A DNA stretch of 64,000 nt from Lysobacter capsici (GCF_018732085.1 NZ_CP076103.1:4526001-4590000); one strand, 5' to 3'. Numbered from the stretch's first letter, positions 47,051 through 56,892 are shown. Notes: generated by a model from the sequence alone, not told the origin. Numbers and translations are program-made.

Positions 47051-47842
47051 TCACAGCCACGTCGGTACGCGGCGCGCGAAGCGGCCGTAGGCGGCGGCCG
47101 CCGCGAACACGCCGACCAAGGTCATGACCACGAGGTATTGCACGGTCAGCGCCTCCACCTGCTCGCCGAACAAGGGCGCGCGCACCGCTTCCAACAGGTG
47201 GTACAGGGGGTTGGCGCGCATCAACAGCCCCTGGGTGGTGCCTTCCTGAGCCAGACGCGCGTACCAGACCACCGGTGTGATCAGGAACGCCGCCAGGATC
47301 GCGCTGCCCATGAACTCGTTGAGATCGGCAAAACGGGCGCCGAGCAACGAGAACAGCACCGAATACGAAAACAGGTTGACCAACAGCACCGCCAAGCCCA
47401 GCAACGACCAACCCAGGCCGGCGATCTCCAGATCGCTGGCGCCGAGCATCGCGACGAACAAGAGCGGCAGCGACAGTAAAAAATAGAACATCGACCGACT
47501 CATGCAGCGCAGGATGAAATCGGTCAGGTTTCGATGCCCGTCGTAGATATACGACTGATGCGAGGCATACAGCGTCGTCGCATCCAGGATCACCGTCGAC
47601 ATCAGACGGAAAATCAGGAAACCCACGCCAACATGGGCCAGGAAATTGCCTTGGTCGACCGCCGGCTGCAAGGCACCGATGAAACCGCCCACGCCCCAGA
47701 TGTAGACGGCGATCGGGATCGGGATCCATAACAAGCCCAGCGAGGTCTTGCGGTATTTGACGATGGTGTCCAGCCAGCTTCCGTAGATCCAATGATCCGG
47801 CCGGCGCAAACTCTGGTTGAAGTGAGACAGCAATAGACTCAT
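47051..47842 (-). CDS. wzm: ABC-2 type permease for polysaccharide export
   Basis: A 263-residue membrane protein with about six hydrophobic segments and the ABC-2 permease layout. WIYGSWLDTIVKYRKTSLGL at the N-terminus is the conserved amphipathic entry region, and ANPLYHLLEAVRAPLFGE near the C-terminus is the NPL..ii.. motif of Wzm/KpsM proteins. It forms the channel with Wzt. Its ATG overlaps the stop of the upstream glycosyltransferase gene (ATGA), and wzt follows after 10 bp. Confidence 0.92.
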   Translation of the reverse strand: MSLLLSHFNQSLRRPDHWIYGSWLDTIVKYRKTSLGLLWIPIPIAVYIWGVGGFIGALQPAVDQGNFLAHVGVGFLIFRLMSTVILDATTLYASHQSYIYDGHRNLTDFILRCMSRSMFYFLLSLPLLFVAMLGASDLEIAGLGWSLLGLAVLLVNLFSYSVLFSLLGARFADLNEFMGSAILAAFLITPVVWYARLAQEGTTQGLLMRANPLYHLLEAVRAPLFGEQVEALTVQYLVVMTLVGVFAAAAAYGRFARRVPTWL

Positions 47843-50178
47843 TGAAGCACCGATGCGGGCACGCTATGACGGGATTGACGCGGCGCTCGGCTATCGGCCG
47901 AACGCGGCGGGAACGCCAGCTCGAAGTGCAGGCTGTTCAAGGAGAGGTTCGGGTTATAGGCCGGATCGTTGAGCAACAGGCTGCCCCACCGGCGGCGCAT
48001 GATTTCCGATTCGGCGCGAAATCGCGCGAGTTTTTCCGGCGTGTTTTCGTGGCCACGGCTGGCCGACTCGTGGTGGTAGAGCTCGGCGTACGGCGTCCAT
48101 ACATTGCGATAGCCGCGCTGGTCGATACGCAGGCACAGGTCGACGTCGTTGAAGGCCACGGCCAGGTCTTCGTCCATGCCGCCCACTTCGTCGAACACCT
48201 CGCGACGCAGCGCCAGGCAGGCGCCGGTCACCGCGCTCAGATTCTGGACCACGCCCGCGCGCCCCAGGTAGCCGTTGCTGCCTCGGCGCATATGCACATG
48301 GGCATGGCCGGCGATGCCGCCTACTCCGAGGATGACGCCGGCGTGCTGGATCGTATCGCTTGGGTAGTACAGCATCCCGCCGACCGCGCCTATTTCCGGA
48401 CGCGTCGCGTGCGACACCAATTCGTCCAGCCACTGCGTGCTTATGACTTCAGTGTCGTTGTTGAGCAGACACAGAATGCCGCCGTCGGCGTGACGCGCGG
48501 CGTGGTTGATGATCGAAGAGAAATTGAACGCGCACGGGTAGGACAGAACCTTAACTTTGTCGCGCTCGCGCAATCTGGCCAGATAATCGAGGGCCGAGGA
48601 TTCCGAAGATCCGTTATCGACCACGACGATCTCAAACCGACCGTATGAAGTGCGCTCCAGGATGCTGGCGATGCATTTTCTCAACAGTTCCGCGCGATCG
48701 CGGGTCGGCACCAGTATCGATACCAGCGGCTGCCGAGCTCCGGGTTTGCGCACCGTCCGGTAATACCCATGCACGGTGACCTGCACGCTCGCCTCTACGC
48801 CGGTGCGTCCCATGTGGTCTTCGATCGCGCGCCTGCCGGCCTCCAGCGCGTAGGGCTTGCTGCCGCCGCTTTGCGCTGTGGATTCGCTGCTCGAGCGCCA
48901 GTGATAGAGCACTTTGGGAACATGCACGACCTGGTCGGGGCGAATGCGCTCGACGCAGCGCAGCACCAGATCATGATCCTGCGCGCCTTCGTAACCGGGT
49001 CGCATGCCGCCCACCGCGCGGACCAGTTCGGTCTGGATCACGGTGAAATGGCAGATATAGTTCTGGCCGCACAGCAGGTCGGGATTCCAGGCGGGTTTGA
49101 AGTGCGGCTCGTAGCGGTTACCCGACTCGTCGATCTTGTCCTCGTCGGAGTACAGCAGTCTCGGTTCATGGTGCTCGCCGATCGCCCGCGCCATTTCGCT
49201 CAGCGCGTCGCGATGCAGTTCGTCGTCGTGGTCGAGAAAACCTAGGTACTCGCCGCGCGCCAGATCGATCGCGTTGTTGCTCGCCTCGCAGATATGCCCG
49301 TGGTTTTCGCGGAAGTGCACGGCGATGCGCGGGTCGCGGCCGGCGTAGCCGCGCAACAGGCGCTTGACCGCGCCCGAGGAGGACGCGTCGTCGGCGATGC
49401 ACAGTTGCCAGTTCGGATAGCTCTGGGCCAGGACGCTGTCGATGCAGCGGCGCAGCCACGGCAACGGCGTATCGCGCACCGGCAGCACGATCGAGATCAG
49501 CGGGCCGTCGCTGGCCGGATCGGTCGTTGCGGGGTCCGGACGCGCGGACAGATGGCCGCCGAAACGCGCCAGCCACTGTTGATACGAATGCGCGCGCTGC
49601 CGCAAGGTGCGGCGGTAGCGCTGCGCGAGCAGTTCGCCGCCGGCGCCGACCTTGCCACGCAAGGCCCGGCTGAGGAACAGCGCGAACGCGGTCAGCGCGT
49701 CCTCCCACAGCAATCGCCGGGTGACGCGCTGGATGCCGCGCAGCATTTCGAACACCGCACGCACCCGCGAAATACGCTGGAAGCCGAACCGACGCAGGCC
49801 GAAGCGCGCGTTGCATTCGGTCGGATCGAAGCGCAGCGCCAGCAGCGACGGGCCGATCACCACCACCGTCCGCGAGCGTCCATTCGCGGACGGGTCGGCG
49901 AGATCGATGCGGATCGATTCGTTGAGGCCGCTGCCGTAGTCGGGATACAGACACGGCGCGACGATCGCCCCGTCGTCGATATCGAAATCCACCGTCACCA
50001 GGTACCAGCCGGTCGCCGGCAGCGCGGCGTCCCGCGTCGGCCGGACCTCGAACTGAGGGTCCTCGCCCTGCGCGCTGTAGCGGGACCGCCCCTGCGAATC
50101 GGGCTGTTCGAGCAACTGCTGCAACGGCACCAGCGTCAGCGGCTGTCCCGGCCCATGTAGTGAACTGTTCTTCGACAT
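47839..50178 (-). CDS. double-domain GT2 glycosyltransferase
   Basis: A 779-residue protein from the ATG at 50178; a GTG 81 bp upstream would add 27 residues but lies close to the probable promoter. Residues about 30-170 form an accessory region (TGWYLVTVDFDIDDGAIVAP, CLYPDYGSGLNESIRIDL). GT2 domain 1 (about 220-470) has ISIVLPVRDTPLPWLRRCID and FLDHDDELHRDALSEM; GT2 domain 2 (about 490-750) has VSILVPTRDRAELLRKCIAS, LCLLNNDTEVISTQWLDELV and GGMDEDLAVAFNDVDLCLR. Two linkages could be made by this enzyme. It is the first gene of the leftward operon. Confidence 0.88.
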   Translation of the reverse strand: MSKNSSLHGPGQPLTLVPLQQLLEQPDSQGRSRYSAQGEDPQFEVRPTRDAALPATGWYLVTVDFDIDDGAIVAPCLYPDYGSGLNESIRIDLADPSANGRSRTVVVIGPSLLALRFDPTECNARFGLRRFGFQRISRVRAVFEMLRGIQRVTRRLLWEDALTAFALFLSRALRGKVGAGGELLAQRYRRTLRQRAHSYQQWLARFGGHLSARPDPATTDPASDGPLISIVLPVRDTPLPWLRRCIDSVLAQSYPNWQLCIADDASSSGAVKRLLRGYAGRDPRIAVHFRENHGHICEASNNAIDLARGEYLGFLDHDDELHRDALSEMARAIGEHHEPRLLYSDEDKIDESGNRYEPHFKPAWNPDLLCGQNYICHFTVIQTELVRAVGGMRPGYEGAQDHDLVLRCVERIRPDQVVHVPKVLYHWRSSSESTAQSGGSKPYALEAGRRAIEDHMGRTGVEASVQVTVHGYYRTVRKPGARQPLVSILVPTRDRAELLRKCIASILERTSYGRFEIVVVDNGSSESSALDYLARLRERDKVKVLSYPCAFNFSSIINHAARHADGGILCLLNNDTEVISTQWLDELVSHATRPEIGAVGGMLYYPSDTIQHAGVILGVGGIAGHAHVHMRRGSNGYLGRAGVVQNLSAVTGACLALRREVFDEVGGMDEDLAVAFNDVDLCLRIDQRGYRNVWTPYAELYHHESASRGHENTPEKLARFRAESEIMRRRWGSLLLNDPAYNPNLSLNSLHFELAFPPRSADSRAPRQSRHSVPASVLQ

Positions 50179-50263
50179 CCCCTGCCCGCACTCCCCTGAT
50201 CCGGACGCACCGCGCCCGTCCCCGCTCAAATCGCCGCTGGCGAACTCCCCGTGCGCCACAGCG

Positions 50264-50302
50264 TTAAAAATTCATCAATTATTTATTCTAATTAGAGAAT
50301 CA
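50264..50302 (-). promoter_or_regulatory. AT-rich probable promoter of the polysaccharide operon
   Basis: A 39-bp stretch almost free of G/C in an otherwise GC-rich region, 85-125 bp ahead of the first ATG of the leftward operon. It contains the palindrome TCTAATTAGA (50287-50296) and TA-rich hexamers that could serve as a -10 box. The remaining gap to 50665 holds no supported gene, and no JUMPstart/ops sequence was seen. Confidence 0.5.
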
Positions 50303-50665
50303 CACCCTGATCGGAGAACTGTCAAGCAAGCGGCTGGGGGGCCACGGACGCGGCGCGAACCGTGTTTTTCAGCCGAAAGGCAATGCTGCGAAGGCCGCGC
50401 GGCGAGGCGCTACGGCTTGGCTGTGCCGCGATTCGCGCGAAATTCAACGAAGGCGCGCACTGAACAGGCCGCGCGCAAGCACATTAATTACGCTGCATCC
50501 GATGGGAATGCGCCGAAACCCGACGCCGCGGGATGGCGAGCGACAGTGAGAGCTGCCGCAAAGCTCGGTGCGGAGCGAGGGGCGCGGTATAGACACCGCA
50601 CTCGCGAACGGTTTCGCCGGCGGCGTCGGGCCGATGCCCAACGCCGCGGCCGAGTCGCCAGACGA

Positions 50666-51607
50666 TCAGGCGAAGCGGTCGGTCGCCTGCACCAGCGCGT
50701 CGATGTTTTCGATCTCGAACGCGGAATGGCCCGAAGCCGGGGTGATGCTCAGTTCCGCCTTCGGCCAGACCTTTTTGAGATCCCACGCGTTCTGCAGCGG
50801 ACAGACCACGTCGTAACGGCCATGCACGATCATCCCGGGGATGTCGGCGATCTTGTGCGCGTCGCGCAGCAACTGGTCTTCGACTTCGAAGAAGCCACCG
50901 TTGACGAAGTAGTGGTTCTCGATGCGGGCGAAAGCCAGGGCGAACTTGGCGTCTTCGTGGCCGCTGACGAAGTCCTGGTCCACATGCAGGAAACTGGTCG
51001 CGCCTTCCCACACGCTCCAGGCGCGCGCGGCGTCGAGCTGGGTTTTTTCGTCGTCGCTGGTGAGGCGGCGATGGAAGGCGCTGATCAGGTCGTGGCGCTC
51101 GACCGGCGGAATCGCCTTGAGGTAGTGCTCCCACGCATCCGGGAACAGGCGCGAGGCGCCTTCCTGGTAGAACCATTCCAGTTCCCAGCGCCGCAGCATG
51201 AAGATGCCGCGCAGGACCAGTTCGGTGACGCGTTGCGGATGGGTCTGCGCATACGCCAGCGAGAGCGTGGCGCCCCACGAGCCGCCGAACACCTGCCAGC
51301 GCTCGATGCCGAGCTGGCCGCGCAGTTTTTCGATATCGGCGACCAGGTCCCAGGTGGTGTTGCCGACCAGATCGGCATGCGGGGTGGAACGGCCGGCGCC
51401 GCGCTGGTCGAACAGCACGATGCGGTACTTGGCCGGGTCGTGGAAGCGCCGCATCTTGGGGCTGCAGCCCGCGCCGGGGCCGCCGTGCAGCAGCACCACC
51501 GGCTTGCCGTTCGGGTTGCCGCACTGTTCGTAATACACGCGGTGACGGTCGTCGACCTGGATCGTGCCGGTGTCGAAGGGTTCGATCTCGGGATAGAGCG
51601 TGCGCAT
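50666..51607 (-). CDS. pip: proline iminopeptidase
   Basis: A 313-residue alpha/beta hydrolase. HGGPGAGCSP is the oxyanion-hole HGGPG motif of the S33 family, FDQRGAGRSTPH follows, GGSWGATL carries the nucleophile Ser, and GRYDVVCPLQNAWDL and GHSAFEIEN carry the acid and His. The length and these motifs fit proline iminopeptidase, which removes N-terminal proline from peptides in the cytoplasm. The start at 51607 (MRTLYPEIEPFDTG) is the family start; longer in-frame extensions are not conserved-looking. Confidence 0.94.
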   Translation of the reverse strand: MRTLYPEIEPFDTGTIQVDDRHRVYYEQCGNPNGKPVVLLHGGPGAGCSPKMRRFHDPAKYRIVLFDQRGAGRSTPHADLVGNTTWDLVADIEKLRGQLGIERWQVFGGSWGATLSLAYAQTHPQRVTELVLRGIFMLRRWELEWFYQEGASRLFPDAWEHYLKAIPPVERHDLISAFHRRLTSDDEKTQLDAARAWSVWEGATSFLHVDQDFVSGHEDAKFALAFARIENHYFVNGGFFEVEDQLLRDAHKIADIPGMIVHGRYDVVCPLQNAWDLKKVWPKAELSITPASGHSAFEIENIDALVQATDRFA

Positions 51608-51794
51608 CGCAGGTCTCGCGGTCGGGGAGGCATGCAGTCTAACGAGCGGGATGCGGATGCAGCTAGGGCGAGGGCCGGGATTTGCGCGCGGCGCGGCGCG
51701 ATCGGGTCGTCGCGATGTGATGCGTGTGGAGGTAGTGGCTTCGATGAATCGAAAAACAAAGCCGGCTTTGGTTTGTTTCGATACCGCTGAACGT

Positions 51795-51908
51795 CCAGAG
51801 ACTTCAGCGCCCTCGCCCAGACCGTCATTCCCGCGAAGGCGGGAATCCAGGGCCTTTCGTGCGAGAACGCTTGAAGTCTCTGGATTCCCGCTTTCGCGGG
51901 AATGAGGG
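51795..51908. repeat. palindromic intergenic element (ATTCCCGCG type)
   Basis: CATTCCCGCGAAGGCGGGAATCCAG (51825) and its partner TGGATTCCCGCTTTCGCGGGAAT (51880) are hairpins in opposite orientation. CCAGAGACTTCA at 51795 is repeated inverted (TGAAGTCTCTGG) at 51872. It is related to the element at 20259. The rest of the gap 51608-52116 holds no gene I can support. Confidence 0.75.
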
Positions 51909-52116
51909 TCTGGAAGGAGCGCGCAGAGGCATTTGGAGGCGGCCGTTTTCAAACTGCACGAAGCCATCCTCCATGAGTGAAAGCCCTGTGCAGGCGCGTG
52001 GCATGCAACGCGATCGAACGCATCCGCAGCGATCCGGCAGGCGTATGTCCATGGCAGCAGTGATCGCTCGCGGATCACCAGCGCCCATCACCCGCCACCA
52101 CCCGGACCGCCTCACG

Positions 52117-52971
52117 ATGCCGTCATTGTTCAGATCGTTCAGCACCTTGATGATCGCGCTGGCCGCGCTGCTCAGCAGCGGCTGCGAGCGCGCGCTGTTC
52201 GGCTACATCAACCGCGGGCTGCCGCCGGCGGAGGCCAGCGCGGTGTACGCGCCCGAGCTCGGTCTGTCGCTGGACATCTACCGGCCGCAGCCAGCGTCCG
52301 CGCGGGCCGCGCCGGTGGTGGTGTTCTTCTACGGCGGTGGCTGGCAGCGCGGCACCCGCGCGCAATACCGTTTCGTCGGCCGGCGCCTGGCCCGGCAAGG
52401 CGTGTTGACGATCGTCGCCGATTACCGCACCTGGCCGCGCGCCGGTTTCCCGGAGTTCGTCGACGACGGCGCGCGCGCGGTGGCCTGGGCCAAGGCGAAT
52501 GCCGGTGCGTACGGCGGCGACACGCAACGCTTGTTTATCGCCGGGCACTCGGCCGGCGCGCAGATCGCCGCCCTGCTCGGCACCGACGCGCGCTATCTGC
52601 GCCGTCGCGGGGTCGGTATCGACGAAGTGGCCGGAGTGATCGGCCTGTCCGGGCCGTACGACTTCGAAATCACCGGTCAGTACCGCAAGGTCTTCGGATC
52701 GCCGGCGCAATGGCCGCGGGCGCAGGCGGTGAATTTCGTCGACGGCGACGAACCGGCGTTCCTGTTGATCCACGGCGATGCCGACCGCGTGGTCGAGTCG
52801 CGCGACAGCGTCGAACTGGCCGACAAGTTGCACGCGCACGGCCGTTCGGCGCGATTGATCCTGCTGCCCGGCGCCGGGCACATGGCGCCGCTGGGCGGCC
52901 TGTATCGCGATGAGCGCTCGCCGCGGGTGGTGCCGGCGATCGTCGACTTCGTCAACGGCGACACGCCCTAG
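52117..52971 (+). CDS. alpha/beta hydrolase (esterase/lipase), probable lipoprotein
   Basis: A 284-residue protein with a hydrophobic N-terminus ending LLSSGC (Cys23), which may be a lipobox although Ser at -3 is unusual. The hydrolase core has VVVFFYGGGWQRGTRAQYRF (HGGGW-type oxyanion motif with Tyr for His), IVADYRTWPR, the nucleophile elbow AGHSAGAQIAALL, IHGDADRVV and GAGHMAP for acid and His. It resembles carboxylesterases of the BD-FAE/kynurenine formamidase type. ATG at 52117 begins the signal sequence. Substrate unknown. Confidence 0.88.
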   Translation: MPSLFRSFSTLMIALAALLSSGCERALFGYINRGLPPAEASAVYAPELGLSLDIYRPQPASARAAPVVVFFYGGGWQRGTRAQYRFVGRRLARQGVLTIVADYRTWPRAGFPEFVDDGARAVAWAKANAGAYGGDTQRLFIAGHSAGAQIAALLGTDARYLRRRGVGIDEVAGVIGLSGPYDFEITGQYRKVFGSPAQWPRAQAVNFVDGDEPAFLLIHGDADRVVESRDSVELADKLHAHGRSARLILLPGAGHMAPLGGLYRDERSPRVVPAIVDFVNGDTP

Positions 52972-52995
52972 GACGCACGACCGTCGCCGGCCGCG

Positions 52996-53829
52996 TCACG
53001 CGCCATCGAGCGGTTTGCGCGCGAGCGTCACCCGGTCGCGGTCTTCCCAGTCGCGCTGCGTCGCCGCGTCGATCAGGCCCGCGGCGGTCAACAATGCGCG
53101 CACCGCCTCGCCCTGCTCCCAGCCGTGTTCGATCAACAGCCAACCGCCCGCATGCAGATGCGCGGGCGCCTCGCGGGCGATGATCCGGATCGCATCCAGC
53201 CCGTCGGCGCCCGAGGCCAGCGCGCCGGCCGGTTCGTAGCGCAGATCGCCCTGCGCCAGATGCGGATCGTCGGTTTCGATATACGGCGGGTTGCTCGCGA
53301 TCAGATCGAACGATTCCCCGGCCAGCGGTGCGAACCAATCGCCCTGACGGAATTCGATGTTGTGTAAATCAAGCTCAAGCGCGTTGCCACGCGCGATCTC
53401 CAGCGCCGCCGGGCTGACATCGACGGCGATCACCCGCGCGCTCGGGCGTTCGCAGGCCAGCGCCAGGGCGATCGCGCCGCTGCCGGTGCCCAGATCGGCG
53501 ACCCGCCGCACGCCCGATCCGGGCAAGCGATCCAGGGCCAGCTCGACCAGCAATTCGGTTTCCGGCCGCGGGATCAAGGTCGCCTCGCTGACCCGCAGAT
53601 CGAAGCGCCAGAATCCGCGCCGGCCGGTCAGATATGCCACCGGCTCGCCCGTCGCGCGGCGTTCGATCAACGCGGCGAACGCGGCGGCGGCTTGCGTGTC
53701 GAGCACGTCGTCGCCGTGCGCGAACAACCAACTACGCGGTTTGCCCAGCAGGTGACACAGCAGCAACTCGGCATCGCTCGGCTCCACGCGCGCGCGCGCA
53801 TCACGCAACAGGGCATCGACGCGGATCAT
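52996..53829 (-). CDS. prmC: peptide chain release factor N5-glutamine methyltransferase
   Basis: A 277-residue SAM methyltransferase. The helical N-terminal domain (LLRDARARVEPSDAELLLCH, LLGKPRSWLFAHGDD) is followed by VAYLTGRRGFWRFDLRVSE, TLIPRPETELLVELAL, the SAM loop ADLGTGSGAIALALA, and the catalytic NPPY motif (LIASNPPYIETDDPHL). It methylates the GGQ glutamine of release factors RF1 and RF2. prfA is not adjacent here. The ATG at 53829 is preferred; an in-frame ATG at 53865 is also possible. Confidence 0.94.
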   Translation of the reverse strand: MIRVDALLRDARARVEPSDAELLLCHLLGKPRSWLFAHGDDVLDTQAAAAFAALIERRATGEPVAYLTGRRGFWRFDLRVSEATLIPRPETELLVELALDRLPGSGVRRVADLGTGSGAIALALACERPSARVIAVDVSPAALEIARGNALELDLHNIEFRQGDWFAPLAGESFDLIASNPPYIETDDPHLAQGDLRYEPAGALASGADGLDAIRIIAREAPAHLHAGGWLLIEHGWEQGEAVRALLTAAGLIDAATQRDWEDRDRVTLARKPLDGA

Positions 53830-54275
53830 CGCGGGGCGGTCTCGACTCACGGGCAGGATCGCCATGGTACGCGAGCGCATCGCGCCGGCCTTGCCGAAAC
53901 ACACCGGTCGGCGATCAAGGCGTCCGCGCCGAACCGAATGCGGCCGACGACAGCAACGCGCACAAGCGTGTTGCGGCGCAACGCGGCGCGGTCCGATTGT
54001 GTCGACTCGGTCGAATTCGCGAGTTTCGCTGCTTGCCACGGCAGCGCATTGATTGCTCTGGAAAAAAACCGCCGCGGTGTCGGGTTTAGACTGTTTTACC
54101 CTATTTAAATCGATCTAAATCTTGACACGGCGAAATCCGCGCTCGCACTGTCGGCGCCGTCGCTGCCGTTGGCGGCCAGGAGCGCGAGGGAACGCCTGCG
54201 AGCCGACGCTCGCCCGGCGCCTGCGCGCATTCGCTCATCGCGTCGCTCGCGGCGCCCATCGCAGGGGATCGTTCC
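53830..54275. other. 446-bp divergent intergenic region (prmC / GH18-like gene)
   Basis: No gene is supported. The segment 54090-54125 is AT-rich and includes a TTTAAATCGATCTAAAT near-palindrome followed by TTGACA (54122), a possible -35 box for the rightward gene, but I see no convincing -10 at the right distance. Confidence 0.4.
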
Positions 54276-55880
54276 ATGTCGACTTCCAACACGCCTTCGT
54301 CGCGGCCGCATCGCCGCCTCGCTCCCGCCCTCGCCGCGTTGACCCTCGCCCTGGCCGCACCGGCCGCGATCGGCGCCGAATCGGCGATCTTCGGCGGCGG
54401 CCCGTTCTATTCCGGCGGCCAGACCGTGATCAACGATCTGCGCAACTCGGGCTTCACCACGGTGTTCCTGTGGAGCGTCCACATCGAGGACAACGGCGAT
54501 CTGGTCTACAACGACATCCCGATCGTCAAGAACGGCGCCTACGTCGGCGCCGACGCCGATTGGCCGGCGCGACTGGCGACGCTGAAAACCGCGCCGACCT
54601 CGGTCAAGCGCGTGGAAGTCTCGATCGGCGCCTGGGGCGTGCCCGACTTCGAACGCATGTCCAAGCTGGCCAACGGCACCGCCGCCGGCTGCGGCACCAC
54701 CGTGGCCTGCGGCACCGGCAGCGGCAGCATCCTGTACCGCAATTTCCAGGCATTGAAGACCGCCACCGGCGCCGACGCGGTAAACTTCGACGACGAGAGC
54801 CACTACAACGTGGCCGACACCACCACCTTCGGCCAGATGCTGGTCGGGCTGGGCTACAAGATCACCTTCGCGCCCTACACCAATCAAAGCTTCTGGAAGG
54901 GCGTGAAAGACAACCTGGGCGCGTCGGTCGACCGTATCTATCTGCAGGTCTACGACGGCGGCGCCGGCAACAATCCGGCCACCTGGAACACGGCGATGGG
55001 CATGACCGTCATGCCCGGCCTGTGGACCAAACACGGCAGCGGCTGCAGCGCCGGCGACAGCCCGGCGCAGGTCAACACCCGCATGGCCGGCTGGAAGACC
55101 AGCGCCGGCATCAGCGGCGGTTTCCTGTGGCTGTACGACGACATCCAGGCCTGCTGGTCGCAAGGCACCAGCGCGCAGTACGCGGCGGCGATCAACAACG
55201 CCCTCAGCGGCAACACCGCGCCGGTGGCCAACTTCGGCGTCAGCATCAGCGCGCTGACCGCGAATTTCAGCGACGCCTCCAGCGACGCCGACGGCAGCAT
55301 CGTCTCGCGCAGTTGGAACTTCGGCGACGGCGGCACCTCCACCGCGACCAATCCTTCGCGCACCTACGCGAGCGCCGGCAACTACACCGTCACCCTGACC
55401 GTGACCGATAACGGCGGCGCGACCAACACCAAGACCCAGACGGTGTCGGTCGGCGCGGGCAACGTCAACCTCGCGCTCAACAAGCCGGTCACCAGTTCGG
55501 CCGCGTGCAACAGCAACGAATCGGCGGCGAAGGCGGTCAACGGCAGCACCTCCGGCGGCACCACCGACAAGTTCTGCTCGCTCGCCTCGCCGGCGTGGCT
55601 GCAGGTCGATCTGGGTTCGGCGCAGACCGTCAGCGGGTTCACGGTCAAGCATGCCGGCGCGGGTGGCGAATCGGCGAGTTGGAACAGCAAGGCGTTCACT
55701 ATCCAGACTTCAAGCAATGGGAGCACCTGGAGCACGCCGGTGAGCGCGACGGCCAACACCGCCAGCAGTTCGACGCATGCGATCACGGCTACGTCGGCGC
55801 GTTATATCAAGCTCAATGTGACCACGCCGACGCAGAACGGGGATCCGGCTACGCGGATTTATGAGTTCGAGGTTCGGTGA
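54276..55880 (+). CDS. secreted GH18-like protein with PKD and F5/8 type C domains
   Basis: A 534-residue exported protein (signal peptide 1-34, AIGA-E). The N-terminal domain (about 35-305) has a TIM-barrel feel: VEVSIGAWG, then AVNFDDESHYN (Asp172-Asp173-Glu174), reminiscent of the GH18/endo-glycosidase DxxDxDxE motif but incomplete, and GGFLWLYDDIQACW. A PKD domain (about 309-388, WNFGDGGTSTATNPSRTYAS) and an F5/8 C (CBM32-like) domain (about 393-534, NLALNKPVTSSAACNSNESA) follow. It probably binds and perhaps cleaves a polysaccharide or glycoprotein glycan outside the cell. Its PKD is close to those of the proteases at 3.5 and 8.4 kb. Confidence 0.85.
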   Translation: MSTSNTPSSRPHRRLAPALAALTLALAAPAAIGAESAIFGGGPFYSGGQTVINDLRNSGFTTVFLWSVHIEDNGDLVYNDIPIVKNGAYVGADADWPARLATLKTAPTSVKRVEVSIGAWGVPDFERMSKLANGTAAGCGTTVACGTGSGSILYRNFQALKTATGADAVNFDDESHYNVADTTTFGQMLVGLGYKITFAPYTNQSFWKGVKDNLGASVDRIYLQVYDGGAGNNPATWNTAMGMTVMPGLWTKHGSGCSAGDSPAQVNTRMAGWKTSAGISGGFLWLYDDIQACWSQGTSAQYAAAINNALSGNTAPVANFGVSISALTANFSDASSDADGSIVSRSWNFGDGGTSTATNPSRTYASAGNYTVTLTVTDNGGATNTKTQTVSVGAGNVNLALNKPVTSSAACNSNESAAKAVNGSTSGGTTDKFCSLASPAWLQVDLGSAQTVSGFTVKHAGAGGESASWNSKAFTIQTSSNGSTWSTPVSATANTASSSTHAITATSARYIKLNVTTPTQNGDPATRIYEFEVR

Positions 55881-56078
55881 GGTTTGGATGCGGGGCCGGT
55901 TCGCGATGTTGTCGCGGGCCGGCTTTTTGTCTTGATTCGATCTGATCGGGTCGGAAGGCGTCGGGGCTGAAGCCCCTCCCACAAAAGCCGTCCCGGCGAT
56001 GTTGGGTTTCCTTGCATCGTCGTAGTTGTGTTTTCGCGGTCGCGGCTTGCGCCGCTCCTACAGGGAGGCACGCAGCTT

Positions 56079-56702
56079 TTGGCTTAAGCCTGAAGTCGCG
56101 CAGCTCATCCAGCGCTGCGAGGCGACTACCTCGCGAGAACAAAAGTACACCCGGAGGGCGGCGCACATGGATGTGCGCCGTGCGCCACCGAGACAGGATG
56201 TCTCGTGTGGCGCATGCCTGCGTCAACTCCGCACGCGCGGGCTCTTGATTCACAAAAAAGCGTTTTTCTTTGGTTACCTTTCTTTTGTCGCTTTTGACAA
56301 AAGAAAGTGACCCGCCGCTTTAGTGGCGGAAGCTTTTGATCCTGCTTGCAGCTCTTGAGGCTTTAAAGCTTTAAAGCTTTGAAGCTTTAAAGCTTTGAAG
56401 CTTTGAAGCTTTGAAGCTTTAGAGCCTTTGAAGCCAAAGGCAGGATCAACAGCTTTCGTCCGCAAGCGGCCGAGTTACTTTCTTTTGTCTAAAGCGACAA
56501 AAGAAAGGTAACCAAAGAAAAACGCTTTTCTTTGAATCAAGTGCCCGCACGATCGGTGCAGACGCAGGCATGCGCCACACGGGACATCCATGTCCCGGTG
56601 GCGCACGGCGTGCATCCTGCACGCCGCCCTCCGGGTGTGCGGTTGCTAACGCGAGTTAGCGGCTTCGCAGCGCTGGATGAACTGAGCGGCTTCAAGCCAA
56701 GA
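56079..56702. repeat. giant palindromic element, copy 1
   Basis: About 620 bp with long inverted arms: CATCCAGCGCTGCGAGGC on the left matches CGCAGCGCTGGATG on the right, followed inward by CACCCGGAGGGCGGCGCAC, the AAGCGTTTTTCTTTGGTTAC arm and CTTTCTTTTGTCGCTTT. The core (56309-56475) holds tandem AAGCTTTGAAGCTTT-type units. The core is inverted relative to copy 2 although the arms are not. It has no supported gene; a short frame ending FFFGYLSFVAFDKRK recurs in both copies but follows from the repeat. A REP copy abuts its left end (56036). Confidence 0.9.
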
Positions 56703-56749
56703 GCCAACAGCTAAGACGCAAGCAAAAGCTAAGGCGCAAGCGCAGGCTA

Positions 56750-56784
<35 letters not shown>

Positions 56785-56892
56785 GGCTAGGCCAGTGCGG
56801 TGGCAATAGCGGTGACGCACCGAAATGCAATTTCAGGTTTCCATGCCATCCAAACGCCACCCGAAAACGGCATTGATCCCGGCATGAGCCGC

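Noticed and set aside
50179..50340. JUMPstart/ops element ahead of the polysaccharide operon
   Set aside because: No GGCGGTAG-like sequence is present in the leader.
54122..54150. TTGACA as a -35 box for the GH18-like gene
   Set aside because: No plausible -10 hexamer is found 16-18 bp downstream, so a promoter is not called.
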